NCBI GenBank assembly: GCA_020064725.1
Contig: JAGTWJ010000001.1
Location: 1,488,001-1,552,000 of the forward strand
DNA from: Drechslerella dactyloides
Lineage: Eukaryota; Ascomycota; Orbiliomycetes; Orbiliales; Orbiliaceae
Direction of reading: 5' to 3'
Length of the DNA: 64,000 nt
The notes below the pieces were generated by a model that was given only the letters and a program-made list of their open reading frames with translations, did no database searches and had not been told where the DNA came from. Position numbers and translations under genes: made by a program. Shown here piece by piece: positions 22,078 to 35,100 of this stretch (positions are counted from its first letter, which is position 1; each line of letters begins with the position of its first letter).

Positions 22078-22894
22078 ATGGGCTTCATCAAGACTCTCCT
22101 AGTCGCCGCCGCGACCTTCAGCATGCTCGCCTCCGGCGCGCCCACTCCTGATGGCCCTGGCGGCCCTGGCGGTCCAGGTGGTCCTGGCGGCCACGGCGGT
22201 CCCCCCGGCAATGACAAGTGGCAGCTCCAGATCATCCAGCGCGGCCGTGGGCCCCGTGAGGGTCCCTATCACGGCTGGTGGATCGGATACAAGGTCTCCC
22301 AAAGGGACCCCACTCGCGGCTAGTAAGTTCCTCTCGAATTCCTACAAACCCATGTACAATTACACGAAGGCGTCGCTGCAGCACCGTGGGGCATGTGGAT
22401 CATTTCATGGTTTCATATATACCATTCGCGCCATAAAGTATTCACGTGCTCGATCACTAACCGCCTGTCTATAAAACAACAGCGCCATCCCCGTCAGAGA
22501 CGCCAGAGACGCCAACGACATCTGGATCAGGGACAACAGAGATAGGGACGGAGGAGACCTCTTCATGGATATTCCCCGTAACCGGGAAGATCACATCTGG
22601 GAGATGGATCAGAACCCACGAGATGGCTTCAGTCGCATCGGCGTCGTGAGGTACAACAGAGGCGGTGGTGGCAATGGCAACAACCGCGACAAGTACAGAA
22701 TCGACAATGATCGGGACCGCAGCCTGTTGATGTGGGGTCGCGCGAACTGGTATATCTGTGAGCGCAGCCCTCGGGATCCTCGGGATCCTCGGGAGGTTTA
22801 TCTCGCGTGGATCAATGGCAGTGGAAACCAGGTCACCCGAGAATGCGACCCATGCAAAGTCTCTGCCTTCCCCAGCCGAGGAGGCCGTCCTTAA
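22078..22894 (+). CDS. Small secreted protein with Gly-Pro repeats
   Basis: Two exons, 22078-22322 and 22483-22894, encode 218 residues. A GTAAGT donor and AACAG acceptor join in phase 2, replacing an apparent stop with Tyr. Residues 1-20 (MGFIKTLLVAAATFSMLASG) are a signal peptide. A short GPGGPGGPGG collagen-like tract follows, then a region rich in Asp, Arg, Asn and Trp (GWWIGYKVSQRDP, NDIWIRDNRDRDGGD, WGRANWYICERS). RDP repeats near the C-terminus are encoded by tandem CGGGATCCT-like units. Only three cysteines are near the C-terminus, so it is not a classic cysteine-rich effector. I recognise no family; role in the wall, host contact or secretion is unknown. Confidence 0.75.
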
Positions 22895-24527
22895 GCCTAG
22901 GCCTATGTACTCAGAGGTGCTAGCTTGACTGTCTGGTCCTCACAAAAATTTGTACATATTGTGATTATATCGTGGAAGAGAAGACCAAATTGTACATGTA
23001 TATAACAGAGCAATCAGCTCATACACCCTATATACTGGTCCCGCAAGCTAGAATCTACATATATACCCTCGAACGCATACGTCACTTCAAGCCTTAGCTT
23101 ATGCTATCATTGGATTCAGCTTTGAGTTTTTGGGATATCAGTGAAAAACTCGAGAGCCATTATGTCTAGATTTGTGAGTGCCTCAGCAACCAAGCTGTGC
23201 ACACTATGTAATTTAACGATGGAGCTAAAGTATTCGTGTGCCGGCATGCCTTTGCTGCGGATACCGTAAGTTGGATTGATATAAATCTAGTATGACGTAA
23301 CCCCCACCTCGAGTCATGCTATTTTACGAAACCACATATAATATTACTCTGGTCAACAATTGGCGTGTGGTTGATTATCATGAATCTTGATTGCAACCTT
23401 TGTATATATGCTAGTTGCACAGACCGTAGCTCCTGATACCGCGACATTGCCCTATATATCGTCGCGATACATGTCTGTAAATATCTATAGATCTACTCGT
23501 CTTGAAGCCTCCTACGGTCATTGCTCGGTCTTTAATTTCTATCAATATTGCTATCTCGGGGAATGTATCAGCAAACACTAGATGCGTTGGTATACTAGTA
23601 TATATATAACTATTGCAGCGTCGCAAGCCCTGTAACATGTTTGGCAATATAATAGCTTGGAGGTATATACTTCTATATATAGCTGTCAATTATCACCAAA
23701 GGCTACTTGTGGGCTCGATCGAAACAGTATAATATTCTAGTGAAAGAAAGAAAGCCGCGGGCCTAGACCTCTGGCCTCTCAGGTCTCAACTACCTGACGT
23801 ATCAATAAGTATCTACACATGTGGTCTTAGCTTTGTCGAATTTTAATTCGGCCCCAGCATTTCCGAACTCGTATGGATACGCTATTCCGCCCTCGTTTGG
23901 CTGCGAAGCAAGATAGATACAAATTGATAAGCCAGTATGCCGCACAAGTATTGCGTGCAATAACGCCAAACGGTATTCAGTTATAATTGGTACGCTTATG
24001 TGTTTGCAAGATATCCATTTGACGAAGTGAACAACTTCCCTTCAGAAACTTTAGATCCATGGATCGATATGCTATACGTGGTGCAATGCGGCCACCAAGC
24101 AGTAGATCCGAGTCATGCCGATATTGTGCGCATGCATGTGGCAACGTCGTGTCCCTACTGGGGACGGACACGCAAGTTCTAACGCACTCAGGAACGTATG
24201 CCCATGAGATCTCGAGAGACACGTAAATTGTGCAACATGTTGACACGTTAACGAGCAAATTTTCACATGTGCACACGCTATATCCACGCATCTACCGACA
24301 TGCCATCTTTGAACACCTCGTGCACGAGCTTAAATCCGGACGCGTGCCGATCTCTCATCAAAGCTTAAATTAAACAGTCGCCAGATGTCCATGCGCTCGC
24401 GTGCGCATGTGCGCAAATATCCAACAGACGAGATTATAACGTTATACAAACACCTTAGCGAAGCCATTCAGCTCCCACAAACCTCAAGCATTGACATTTA
24501 CGTAAAGCAATTTATATCGCACTCTCA
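22895..24527. other. AT-rich spacer
   Basis: Three-prime flank of the secreted-protein gene and presumed promoter of the next locus. AT-rich, with many TATATA runs. No gene recognised. Confidence 0.4.
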
Positions 24528-25229
24528 ATGGGGGTCTCCGTCTCAAATCCAAATTATGTGATTCTTGATCTTGTACAAGACATACATGTCAGGCTACTCG
24601 TGCAGATGCAGTGGATCTTCGACAAATATAGCCAACCAAGACCCTGGGGCTTCGCTTACCCGGTAACAAGAACCGACAGCTGAGTCTCTTCTCGCTCCCT
24701 GCATATTTTACAGGCGGACACCTGCAGGGCTTACACACGCCGCTTCTAATTCCGGTGCGACAAGAGACTATAATATTTTAGCTGCTGTCCATTTTAGTAT
24801 CCCGCAATGCGGGCGGACCCACTAGCAGCGTATGTGACAAATGGCAGCGCGCGTATGACGAGCAAGTCAGCCGCCAACCTTACGGCATCCGGCAGATCGC
24901 AATCGGGGACCAGGCTAGAGACGTCCTGTTAAGAGGCGCTCTCTGCTTCCTCCAGACGGACGACATTATACAGAGGCTAATCAATCACACAGGGATGCGC
25001 ACGCGGAGAGTGAAAACTTTGTATTCTAATATGAATTATAGGTAAGTATCCCCCGGTCTTCGAGACCATCTAGCTTCATCGATCTTCATAGTTAAAGAAA
25101 GGGGTAAATGGTTTATATAATGCTAACGCTATCAATCGGTGCAGCGAATCGAAGGAAAACCCAGCTAAGTACAGAAGAAAAAGGAAAGGTGAAAGGAAAA
25201 GGGAAAGGAATAGAAAACGGTGTGACTAA
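24528..25229 (+). CDS. Unrecognised small protein with very basic C-terminus (three exons)
   Basis: Assembled by eye: exons 24528-24662, 24782-25041 and 25145-25229 give 159 residues. The first starts MGVSVSNPNYVILDLVQDIH and ends PWGFAYP before a GTAACA donor. The second is open for 86 codons (KWQRAYDEQVSRQPYGIRQ, LLRGALCFLQTDDIIQRL). The second intron has a consensus GTAAGT donor, a GCTAACGC branch site and a GTGCAG acceptor, and phase is kept. The last exon is almost all Lys, Arg and Glu (KYRRKRKGERKRERNRKR), a likely nuclear or nucleic-acid-binding tail. No ATG-initiated continuous frame covers it, so simple ORF searches miss it. I recognise no homologue; the first exon is the weakest part. 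Confidence 0.5.
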
Positions 25230-26063
25230 AATTATACAAAAGTGCACGCAAGCAATGTCAGCAAAAGGTCCTCAATAGTTCAAAAATGTAAGATGCAAAA
25301 GAGGAAGCGAGGGGTAAAAAAAGTCGCGGAATGTGCATCGTACAATGGAACATTCGAAAGTGCGTGCAATGATCGGGCGAGCTTCTGCTGTTAATGAGTT
25401 ACGATTTGTATTCGATTCGCTTCAATATGATGGGAGTGCGATGGATGCAAAACTACAAAAAGTTGGTACTTAACTTGCAATGAGACTTGGCTTTGGTAAA
25501 ACGACACGTTTAACAAGAGAAAGAACAGAAGAGAAGAGGAAAGGAGAGATAACACCCATACCATACATATACACGAAAAGGGGCATGCTAAACGAATGTC
25601 GAGAAAATATTAAATCGAGAGAAAATGCCAAAAAGATTACAAGATTAAAAAGGCCCCCCCTCCTTTGCTTCTCTTTTCTTCCCGTTGTCTTCAAAGTGTC
25701 CTCCTCATTAAAGATATCTATTCCCGGGTTTCCTGGCGCGGTATCGAAAACAAAAAGGAAAAAAAAGTGAAAATGACGAAACCCAACTTTTTTTACCCTG
25801 TGTATGCATTGTGATGCTGCTTGGTATTCGGCGGACGCTGGCGAATCGATATCGGATGCTGGAATCAAAAATGTGAAAAATATACAGCAAAAAAAGCGGG
25901 GGCCATGTGTACGTAAAACGGGTTCGATGCCATCAAAAAAAAAGGTCGTATGAATATATAATTAAATATATATTGCTCTAAAAGTCGTCGGCAAAGGATG
26001 TCCGTTCGTGCTCGCGTGAAAGACGCTGGAGATGCAGTGGGAGATTCATCCACTGTCATCGGT
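25230..26063. other. Three-prime flank of the Q/M-rich gene
   Basis: A/G-rich on the plus strand and therefore T/C-rich in the sense of the minus-strand neighbour; probably its 3' UTR and terminator. Open frames here are low-complexity Lys-rich or Phe-rich shadows. Confidence 0.4.
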
Positions 26064-29000
26064 CTAGTTGCCGCCAAGCTTGAGAACGGTGCGAAGACCC
26101 GTTTCCTTCTTTCTCCGCCAGTTTTCCTGCTTCTCTTTCTTCTTTTTGCCCAGCTCCGCCCAGCCGTCTTCGTCGTCGCTATCATCCTTGGTCATGGAGG
26201 CCTTGAGACCGGTTCCCGGGACCGCGGATGTGAGCGTGTTGGATCTACCGCCGTTACCACCGTTGATGCTGCTGTTGCCCGACCCGGCCTGGTATGTCAC
26301 AGGTCGATACCTAGATGGCTGTCCGATGTTGCTCCTTTCGCTGGGAGCAATCGACGGCGTATAGCCTGGTTGCATATATGTCGGGAGCGTGCTGGACCGG
26401 CTGTGGCCGTACACCGATCCGGCATAGCCGGGGCTCAGGCCAGCGCCTGGTATCTGAGGGGGCATCATTCCGGGGCCCGGCGGAATCTGGGGAACAGAGC
26501 CGGTATCAACCATGCTCATTGCTCGTTGTCCGGGCGCCATTGGCGCCGCTAGATTGCCCGCACTCATCATTGCCAGAGGATTCATCCCAGGCATCATAGA
26601 CTGCATCGCCATCAATTGTTGCTGTTGCTGCGTCTGGTTCATGTGAGACATTTGTTGCATCCACTGCATTTGCAGTTGCATCATCTGTGTCATTTGGCTG
26701 GCCATCTGCAGTGAAACAGTCTCACTCGGCGTCTGCATCGGCGGCGACGGTGTACCAGACAAAAGCGACGGAGTAGACATGAGTGCCTCATTATAGAAAG
26801 GAGCTTGCTGAGCTCCTCCCTTACGAGCAGCTCGAAGCTCTTCGTCGCGAACAATGTTGCCGATGAGACCGGTTGGATACCGCTGCTGGGGAGGCCGCGG
26901 CTGAGGTGGAGGAATGAATTGAGATTCGCGCCCGCCTTGACTTCCGCCGTAGATTGACGAGGGAGCCATAGACACCCGGTTCGATTGGTTGACAAGACTA
27001 GCGCCAAAGTATGGATCCGCGGGTAAGTGTCGTGCAAAGGGCGGCAAGCTAGGTGCGCCTCCGTTGTCGTTGAACTGGGTAGTGCCAGAGATGGATCGAA
27101 GGTTGGGAGATGAGTTGGAGTTCGACAGCCGAGTGGGGGGCCTGCCGCTCTGCTTATTCGGGAAACCGTGAGCCATCAGGATGCCGAGAGGCACCTCCTC
27201 ATCTTCGTTGTCAGACTTATCACCGAGGGAGCTCGGCGAAGAGATACTCAGATGAGGCATCTGATTCGTGACGGAGAGCATCGGCGTGCTGTTCGAGGCA
27301 CCTCTGTTGGTCATCCCCAGATTGGTGGTATCGTTACCGTGCGAGCCAGTGATTTTCATCATCTGCTGACGGTAAACAGCCAGGTGCGCGTCTTGACGAG
27401 CGCGATGCTTGGCCTGCTCCCTCTGCTTCTCGAGCTCATCTTGGTCATCCTCGGAAACCTCGCTCTCATCATCGCTCTCGGATTTCTCGCCGTTCTTAGC
27501 TTGATACTGGCGCTCCTCCTCCTGCTGTGCCTTGTACCTCTCGAACTGCGCCTTGGTGAACACCTTTCTCGGCTGCTTCAACCGATTAGACTCGCCAACT
27601 TCAAAAGATGAGGCGATGGCAGCATCCCTCGCCAACGTCGCGGTCAGCATATCCTCCGATCCAGCTCGCGCTAGCGTTGGAGGGCGTCCAGACATGAAAT
27701 CCCGGGACCCGGAATCGCTGAAAAGGTCGTCGCTCTGAATGATTGCCGGGGACGTCTGCACACGGCTGATCGTAGGCGCTGACGTTATCGTCACCTTGGT
27801 TGTGGGTACCGTCGACAGTGAATGCACCGAGTCATCGTCTTCCCCCACATGCGAATCTGAACCTTGGTATGTCGTTGGCTGCTTCCTGTTTGCCACTGGG
27901 GACCGGCTTCTAGTCGGTCCCTTCCCCCGCGCAAGCGTGCGTTTCAGACCAAGATCGCCACTAGTCGGTCTTGGAGCTCGGCCGGTCTGGGGAGGGGTTG
28001 CAAGAGAATCAGCAACATCGATCTTATGCGGGAGCGCGGTTGATGGCGTAAGGGTGCGATTATGTCGCGCTTGACCCATATCTTTCTTCGGCGGGGGTGC
28101 CGGCGGTCCAGGAGAAGGCGATTTGTCGCGAGACATCAAAGAGTCCTCCTCGGTATCTTGCCGCGCTTCCCATGGGTACATGCCATGTTTGGCGGAAGGC
28201 GATGGCCGCGTGGTACCAATGCTCGGACTCGGCAGTGATGATTCCTGCTGATACCGAGAACTCGGGGTAGACGGATAGGCATCCTCGTCATCTCCGTGTA
28301 TTCTCAGATCAAGCCACCTTCCTCCTGATGCCCCTCCGCGGGAGCTGTTGTTGTTTACTGACTTCGGTGGCGGCACAGGTGGCACAGGGTCAATCGGCAT
28401 TTGCCTCTGTATTGAATTTTCACGACCGGTTAGCCACACTACCTAGATTATTTGATCTTGTTTTATAGGCAGGAATCCTTACGCTTGGCACAAAGAGGCT
28501 CGTAGCAACTTTGGGTCCTACGGCATCGGATATCCCGATAGCAGACATGCGCTTTCCGTCCGCAGTAAATTTGAACATATCCTCGCCGAAAAGCGGTTCA
28601 GAGTCCAGGCTGGTTTCTAGTCTAGGAGCCTCCAATACCTGAGGGCCGCCCATCTGGTGATGCGCCTTTGACATCGGACCCGCTTTAGAATTCTGCCACC
28701 CAGTCTTCGGTACAGTTACAGTTGTCCCATAAGCCATCGGTTCCTTCAGGTTCATGCTATCGGCGAACCCAGGACGATAGTGGTCCTCCGTAGAGGGGGG
28801 AGTTCGTGGGATGTCGGCAGATGAGGGCAGCGTTGAACTCGACGATTGTCTATCCGAAGCATAATACCCCGTACCGCTACTGCCGCCGCTGTTGCTGTTG
28901 CTCCTGCTGGCTGAGGACGAGCCGGTCGAGTCCCCGTACTTTAGGTGGGTTGAGTATCCTTGCTGGTGGTACTGTTGTTGCGGGTACTGCGAATAGTTTG

Positions 29001-29151
29001 ACTGGTTTTGGGAGGGCCGTTCAATTTCGTCAAAACTGAACTGAGCACCACCGCGAGGAGCCCCCGGGGATTCGGGTTCAGCGGCTTGGTAGGTAGGGTC
29101 TAAAGAATTGCCAACGGACTTGCGACGGAACCGAGGAAGTTTGATAGGCAT
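26064..29151 (-). CDS. Conserved Ser/Pro/Gln/Met-rich fungal protein, coiled coil
   Basis: Two exons, 29151-28483 and 28406-26064, join in phase 0 (GTAAGG donor, ATACAG acceptor) to encode 1003 residues. The start MPIKLPRFRRKSVGN is basic. Most of the chain is predicted disordered, with Ser-rich (SSSASRSNSNSGGSSG) and proline-rich stretches. A central helical, highly charged segment (FTKAQFERYKAQQEEERQYQ, then DELEKQREQAKHRARQDAH) is a likely coiled coil. A Met/Gln-rich block (MQLQMQWMQQMSHMNQTQQQQQ split by Met) follows. The C-terminal end DGWAELGKKKKEKQENWRRK is highly charged. It resembles uncharacterised conserved proteins of Pezizomycotina; no function can be given. Its upstream flank is unusually long. 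Confidence 0.85.
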
Positions 29152-32100
29152 ATGGTAGGTTGACGGCGACCACCCCTGACCAGGGAAATTATATATATAT
29201 GAAGGGGTTGATAGAATGTGGCGTCTAGACGAATCCGGTAAAGAAATTCGTAGGCTCGTATGTTCGTTCCCAAGCTATATTCCGGGCGACTTGGACTTTG
29301 CGGATTCCGAGAGAGAAAGCGCAGCGACAATCTTGCGCCAGCGGGATCGGGAGGAGGATGGTATGGAGTGATTTAGACAAAGAATCCGGACAGTGATCAG
29401 AGTGAGTGCAACATCGAATGGCGTCCCGTGAATCAAGGAGGAGTGGAAAGTAAATAACCAAGCGACCGGTTATCGATAGATGGACGAACGTAGCTTGGAA
29501 GAATGTCCGGTCAGTCGTAAGGTGGGTGGGTGGGAGGAGGAGGAGGAGAAAAACAAATTACTGGCGGCTGCCGATATTTGTTTGAGCCGGAGGGCGACGG
29601 TTGCCAACGTGAACCAGAGTGGTTCCGATAGAAGGCACGACGACCGAATCTGTCAACGGTCGAGGGGAAGGGTGAAGAGGGACAAGGCGATGGGATGCGA
29701 CGGTACGACGAGCCTGGTGCACGAGAGGCCTCCTGAAAAGATGTTAGACCATCGTCAGCAGATGTTCCCAAAACGGGCACTCATGGAATCCCAGAGGTAA
29801 ACGGAGGGCGTGACAGGCGAGCGAGGTTTTTTGCAAGATGGCTGAACAGCGGAATGGAGAAAGGCTTAGAGGAAGCTAGTGTCATCAATTGGAGGAGCGG
29901 ATGAGGTGGAGGAGGAGGTGGAGGAGGAGGAGGAGCGGACGGCTGAGGTTGGAGAGCGGTGCTTTGCTCGGGGGGGCTGAGAGGTGTGAGCACAAGGTGA
30001 GGTGAGATGTGACGGGATGTGATGAGGTGCGGTTTACAGCAAGCAGGCAGAAGGGCAGCCAGCAGGAGGAATGAGGCCGGTGGCGTTACCTTCGGCAACA
30101 ACCACCAAAATATGCACCCAAACGATCGAAAAAAGGGACCAACCAGCACAAACCGGCAGGCCCAAGGAACGGACGGCAGCAAGCTGAAGCCGGAGACGGA
30201 GACAAAACGAACGAGAGCGAGTGCGTGAGCGAGCGAACGGGCGAGCGGGCGGGCGAGCGAGAGGAGGGGGGAAAGAGAAGGAACGACGACGAGAGACGGA
30301 AGGGACGCAGCCGGAGGGCCCTATGCCTATTCCTGCTTGATCCGGGCCCAACGGTCCGCTCGCTCGCTGGGTTCGATGCAGCAGCTGGCCCGATGCAGGT
30401 GAGTGCAGAGGAAGAAGGAGAGGAAGAGGGAAAGAAGGGAAACCGCAGGCTGACTTTTTGATATGTAAGGGAGGAATCTGTCAAAAACCGGACGGCAGAC
30501 AGACGGGTGGAAGACAGGCACAGGCACAGGCACAGGCACACACGTACGGACGGTGCGTACGGGACACGACACGAGAAGGAGAGAGGGAAGGCCCAAGTTG
30601 CTCAGGGTTCCAGTTGCGATGTCTGGATCGAGGCAAGGACGGCGGACATAAGCCACAAATAATCTCCTGCGAAAAGTGGAGGGGACTGAGAGACAGGAGA
30701 GAGAAAAAAAGAAGACCCCCAGCCCAGCTTCGAGAGTGCAGGGCTGGATGACAAGCACACTACTCGCGCCCAGAGCCGACCTTTCCGCTTCCAGTCCACC
30801 CACGCCCGAATCGAGAGGGACGTGTTTCCATGGGGGAAACTGACTGGCCTGCCCAGCCAATTTGTCAGGAAGAGGCGTTTGACAGCCAGCTGCAGAAGCG
30901 GTAGCAGTAGTATCGTGGATGGTACTGTTGTCGCGGGTGTCGGCCGGTTGAATTCGACGAACTGTGCCAGGCCTGCCCATGCTCTCTGCTCTACCGTGCC
31001 GTGCTGGTGTTGGTGCTGCGCCGGTGCCATTGTTTCTGCCAGCGGACCTGTCGCGTAAGAACAGGGGAAAAGGGAAAGGAACCAGACCATCCCGACCAAG
31101 CGCAAGCTGCTGGTGGCCCACCGCGAGATCGGCTGTCATCTGTCCCGAAGCAATGGCCGAGAGCCGAATTGCGAGATTGCTCGAAATTACAGCAATTTGG
31201 TAGAAACGGCATCCATTGGACGGGGAACAAGGCCCCTCCCGCTTGACGGCAGACGCAAACAAGGGGACCTGCTCAGGGAGCCTCGGAAGGGGATCAGGCC
31301 CACGGACTGAACGAGAAAAGAAGCTTGAACGGGCATTGCGATCGGGAAGTGCAATCTCAATACCAGCACAATTTTTTTCTGCGGCTGCGACACACAGACG
31401 CAGACACGCACACAACCACACACACACGCAAAAAGGACTGCTCGATCACTTACTGGATTCCTGTTAGTCAAAGAATGGGGGCAAGAGATTGCTTATATCA
31501 AGGCTCGATAACAAGCTATCACGCGGTCGCTTCTCTGCTGTCCTTCCTCTTGCAAAGGCGCACCCGGCTGGCTGGCGAGGACGGTGAGCGCGCACGGGCT
31601 ACGGGCGACGGGCGGGCGTCCGGCTGCGCGCGTTGTCTGTACGACGGGGCGACGTTGGCGAGGTGGTTCCTGCAGATCGGGCGAATGAGCGGGTTTCCGG
31701 CTGTCGACGGCGCGGCGAGGTTCGGCGAGGAAAGCACGCGAGGAGCGAACAGCGTGGTAGACAAGTATGGGGTAGGCAACGTGGTGAACACGAACCCAAC
31801 TCGTGGCAAAATGCGTCGTCGGCGTGGTTTACGGCGTGGTGGTCGTGGTCGTGGACGTCGTGAAAGTCGACTTCTCCCTTCTCCTGCTTGCTACCCGGTC
31901 ACCCTGTCTGGTCTGCCGAGATTGCCCGAAAGGAAAACAGCGTCGGCTATAAAAAGAAACACAAGCAGCACTTCAGATGTTGTCGTGAGGGGGAGGCAAG
32001 ACAAGCCAAGTTACCAAGGCAAGGCAAGGCAAAGCGGCTTCAGGCAAAGACGGAATAAAAATATAAGAGTATAAAAATAATAAAAACAATAGAATGCAAG

Positions 32101-35100
32101 CCGCTGAAGAGAGAAATGGAAAAGAAGACTGATGGTTAGTTCCTAAGGAAAAGAAAAATAAAACTCGACGACGACGGTGGCTTGCGCAAAAGGCTGGACC
32201 GAACGACTAGTATACCGTTACGTGACTTTAACGTTACGCCGCTTCGCAAGATAAAAACATCCGGCTGGTTTCTGTCTATTCGGAAAGGAAGAAAGAAAAG
32301 CGACGCGACGGAGCTTGCTTGCTTGCTTGCGTCCTTGCAATTGCGCACTTGAAACAACAGGTCAAGGGCAAGCTTGTATTACCGACGTTTGGGACCCGGA
32401 AAAAGTAAGAACGAGCGTAATATCGACCGCTGACAGATAGAGAAAGAGACGCTGGCGCAGAACGAGCGGGGTGCGAGCAAGTTGTGAGAAGGAAAAGGGA
32501 GGAAGAAATAACATGTTAACAAGAGGCGAGTGAGAGGATAACTATCGGATGGTGAAATGCGCACCTCAAGACCGACCCCGACCTGGTTGGGCTGGATGGA
32601 GAGCCCACCAGAGCCGGCACAATGGGCCGCAGAATTTTTCTTTTCTTTTCCACATTTACTTTTTCAATACGTGCTTTTCACCTTTGGTTCGAAGTCTCGG
32701 AGACGCTGCTTTGCTTGGTTCGCCTGCTCAAACTCACTCCTTGCGGTGCAGCCTGCCACTTTCTTCTTTCGACCAGGAGCGATTTCATGGATGGCGACGG
32801 GAAGCGCAGGAGGTTTTGCGTGGAGGCGAACGGAAAAAGGAATATGCGCCACGGAAAGTCTCTCCCATCGATTCGACCGGGAATATCGACACCGCAACGG
32901 GCAATTATCGACATCACACGTTGTCATAATCCCACCGATGGGGCACAGCGCGCGCGCAGGGTCTCGACGTAGCGTCGACGTTCCGATTCACTTTCGTTCA
33001 CATTCAGCATCGCGGGCCAGGCGAGACCACAGCGCCTGCCGTTTCGTCGGCTTCCGCCAAACGAGCGAGCCATCCCGAAATCAAAAATTCGAATGCTGTT
33101 TTCCACTCAGCTTCTGAATCCCCATTGCAATTGCAATCGGCTTGGGGGCTTTTCGCCAGCCGGAGGCGTCACCGGCCTAGCACAGTTCCCTTCCTGCGCC
33201 CGACTCGATTGACTCCATGAACGAACGGGCCATAGCTATCTCGGGGCCTATAGCGTGTCCCGACAACCTAGGCATCGAGCTGGGCGCATCAACGCCGCAA
33301 ATTTGCGTCCGAGCCTGTTACGAGGGGCATCAATAACAGAGCTCAACGAAAGTTACTTTGTAATACCACTAGGTATGTACTATCTCTCACGAACTATTCC
33401 GTATTTCGCGACTGACAGTTTTCTTGAACCCGTTTTTGTTTTTTTGGGACTTTTGATTCTTTCCTATGCGGGCTACTTTAGCTTGATGAACTCCGTGCCC
33501 CACTCCCGGCTGTCTTCGACCATAATACGGAATGCGACGTTCCCTCCAAACTCTCGGGAAGTCCTCTCTCCATCGTCGTTGAAGGTTTGTAGTCCGGTTG
33601 CACCACACCGATCCGCTCGCATGAACGAGTCGGCATTCGCTTTTTCGCCCAACTGGTGCATGCATGCATTCGATCTGGCGGCGATCGATGAGAACAACCA
33701 AAGGCTTGCCCGCCTGCTTGCGACTCCAGTCGCCCGCTTGCACGACCAGACGGCAAGGTGGACGAGCGAATGAATGGACGAGTGGCCCGTCCGTGTCAAA
33801 ACAGCCCAGAACAAGCCCAGGGTCTGGCTTGTCCACAAGCCGTCCGCAGCCGACCTGTTTGTGGTGTTTAGCGAATGAAATATCTCCTCGGGACCCCTGC
33901 CACTTTGAGCCAAGCTTTCTTCCGGCTCAAATTTTAAAAAAAAATCTCGGCAAGGGCGGTCGATCCGCTGAGGAAGACCTGGCCGATCCTATTTTAAGGC
34001 CACTGCGCGAACCCAATTTTTTTTTTATTTTGCCCTGCGGGCGAAATGCGTTTTTCATTTCGAGCTGTAATAGCAATAATACAGACACTTCGTATGCCCA
34101 TTGTGAACTGCTAACCAATATGCAATTGCTGACCGGAACGTGTACAGTTTTGAATTTTGAGTCATAAATTTTCCGCTCGAGGGTATTATTGCGTGCGAAA
34201 GAATATAGAACAGGAATGCTAATTCGAATGGCTGGGTGAGCAAACAGAATAGAACCACGTGGGCGACGATGCTTCGTTCCATTCGCAGCCTATCGTCAAA
34301 TGGAAACGGTCTGCAGTGGCAGGGGCCAGGGCCAGGCCAGCGGGGATATAAAATGAGCACTCCGTCACTGCAGCGGCACTAACACCAACTCGTCAAAGGG
34401 GGAGCAATATGGAGCATTGCCTCTTGGTTCACAGCACCCAGCATAGCCGCTTGGTAATCATATCAGCGGAAGAAGCGGCCCAAGCTTGATGGGTTCAGGA
34501 GCGGCCTGTCAGTGTTTAGCTCGACGCTTACGGGGGGACGTGCGACTGAGAAAAAATGTTCATGAACGACGACGAATCACTCGCGCACATACGGCGCACT
34601 GACATGCCATCGTTCAATGAAAAAATATTACGGTGTATGCAGGAGCCGACGCCATATATGCCGCATGAAACATTACCCTCTCCGTGCATGCATGCCGCCA
34701 TTGTATAATTTGCGGTCAAACATTATAGTGCGGTTGTATACTTTGTCGTCGACTGAGTGAGGACTTTCTAGGTACACGTAGATACACGGATATGGCATAT
34801 GAATATAGTCGGATGTCGAAGACGGAGTCGCCATGCATGTTAACGTGGGAACAGATATAATATCTAAAGTCATAGTATAATATCCACCATTCCCAAACGG
34901 AGCTTTATTCCAGAGAATTGCCAGATCAGGCAGCCACGGACGCCGAATCGAGATTTTTTTTTTCCTCTCTCCAAAGCTTACCACGGGTAGATGCATGCAT
35001 TACGTGCAGGTCGACTCCTACATGTAGACATAGGGCATGCATCCTTATTTACTCGCCTCCAGACAATGGAGGTGATCTGACGGGACTATAAAAGAATTAA

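Noticed and set aside
24797..24960. Alternative frame starting MRADPLAAYV within the basic-tail gene
   Set aside because: It stops quickly and does not use the strong downstream GTAAGT donor in frame; the other frame continues through both introns.
25914..25945. GGTTCGATGCC resembling a tRNA B box
   Set aside because: No matching A box or acceptor-stem pairing upstream at a suitable distance.
30327..31427. 366-codon minus-strand open frame upstream of the Q/M-rich gene
   Set aside because: It begins at a near-cognate codon, takes its VPVPVP and Cys-rich strings from microsatellites, and lies in C/T-rich leader-like DNA. No domain seen. Transcript data could reverse this.
31325..32074. 249-codon plus-strand open frame
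   Set aside because: Starts inside a CA repeat, changes composition abruptly and has an Arg/Gly-rich run from GTGGTCGTGG repeats. No motif or splice partner.
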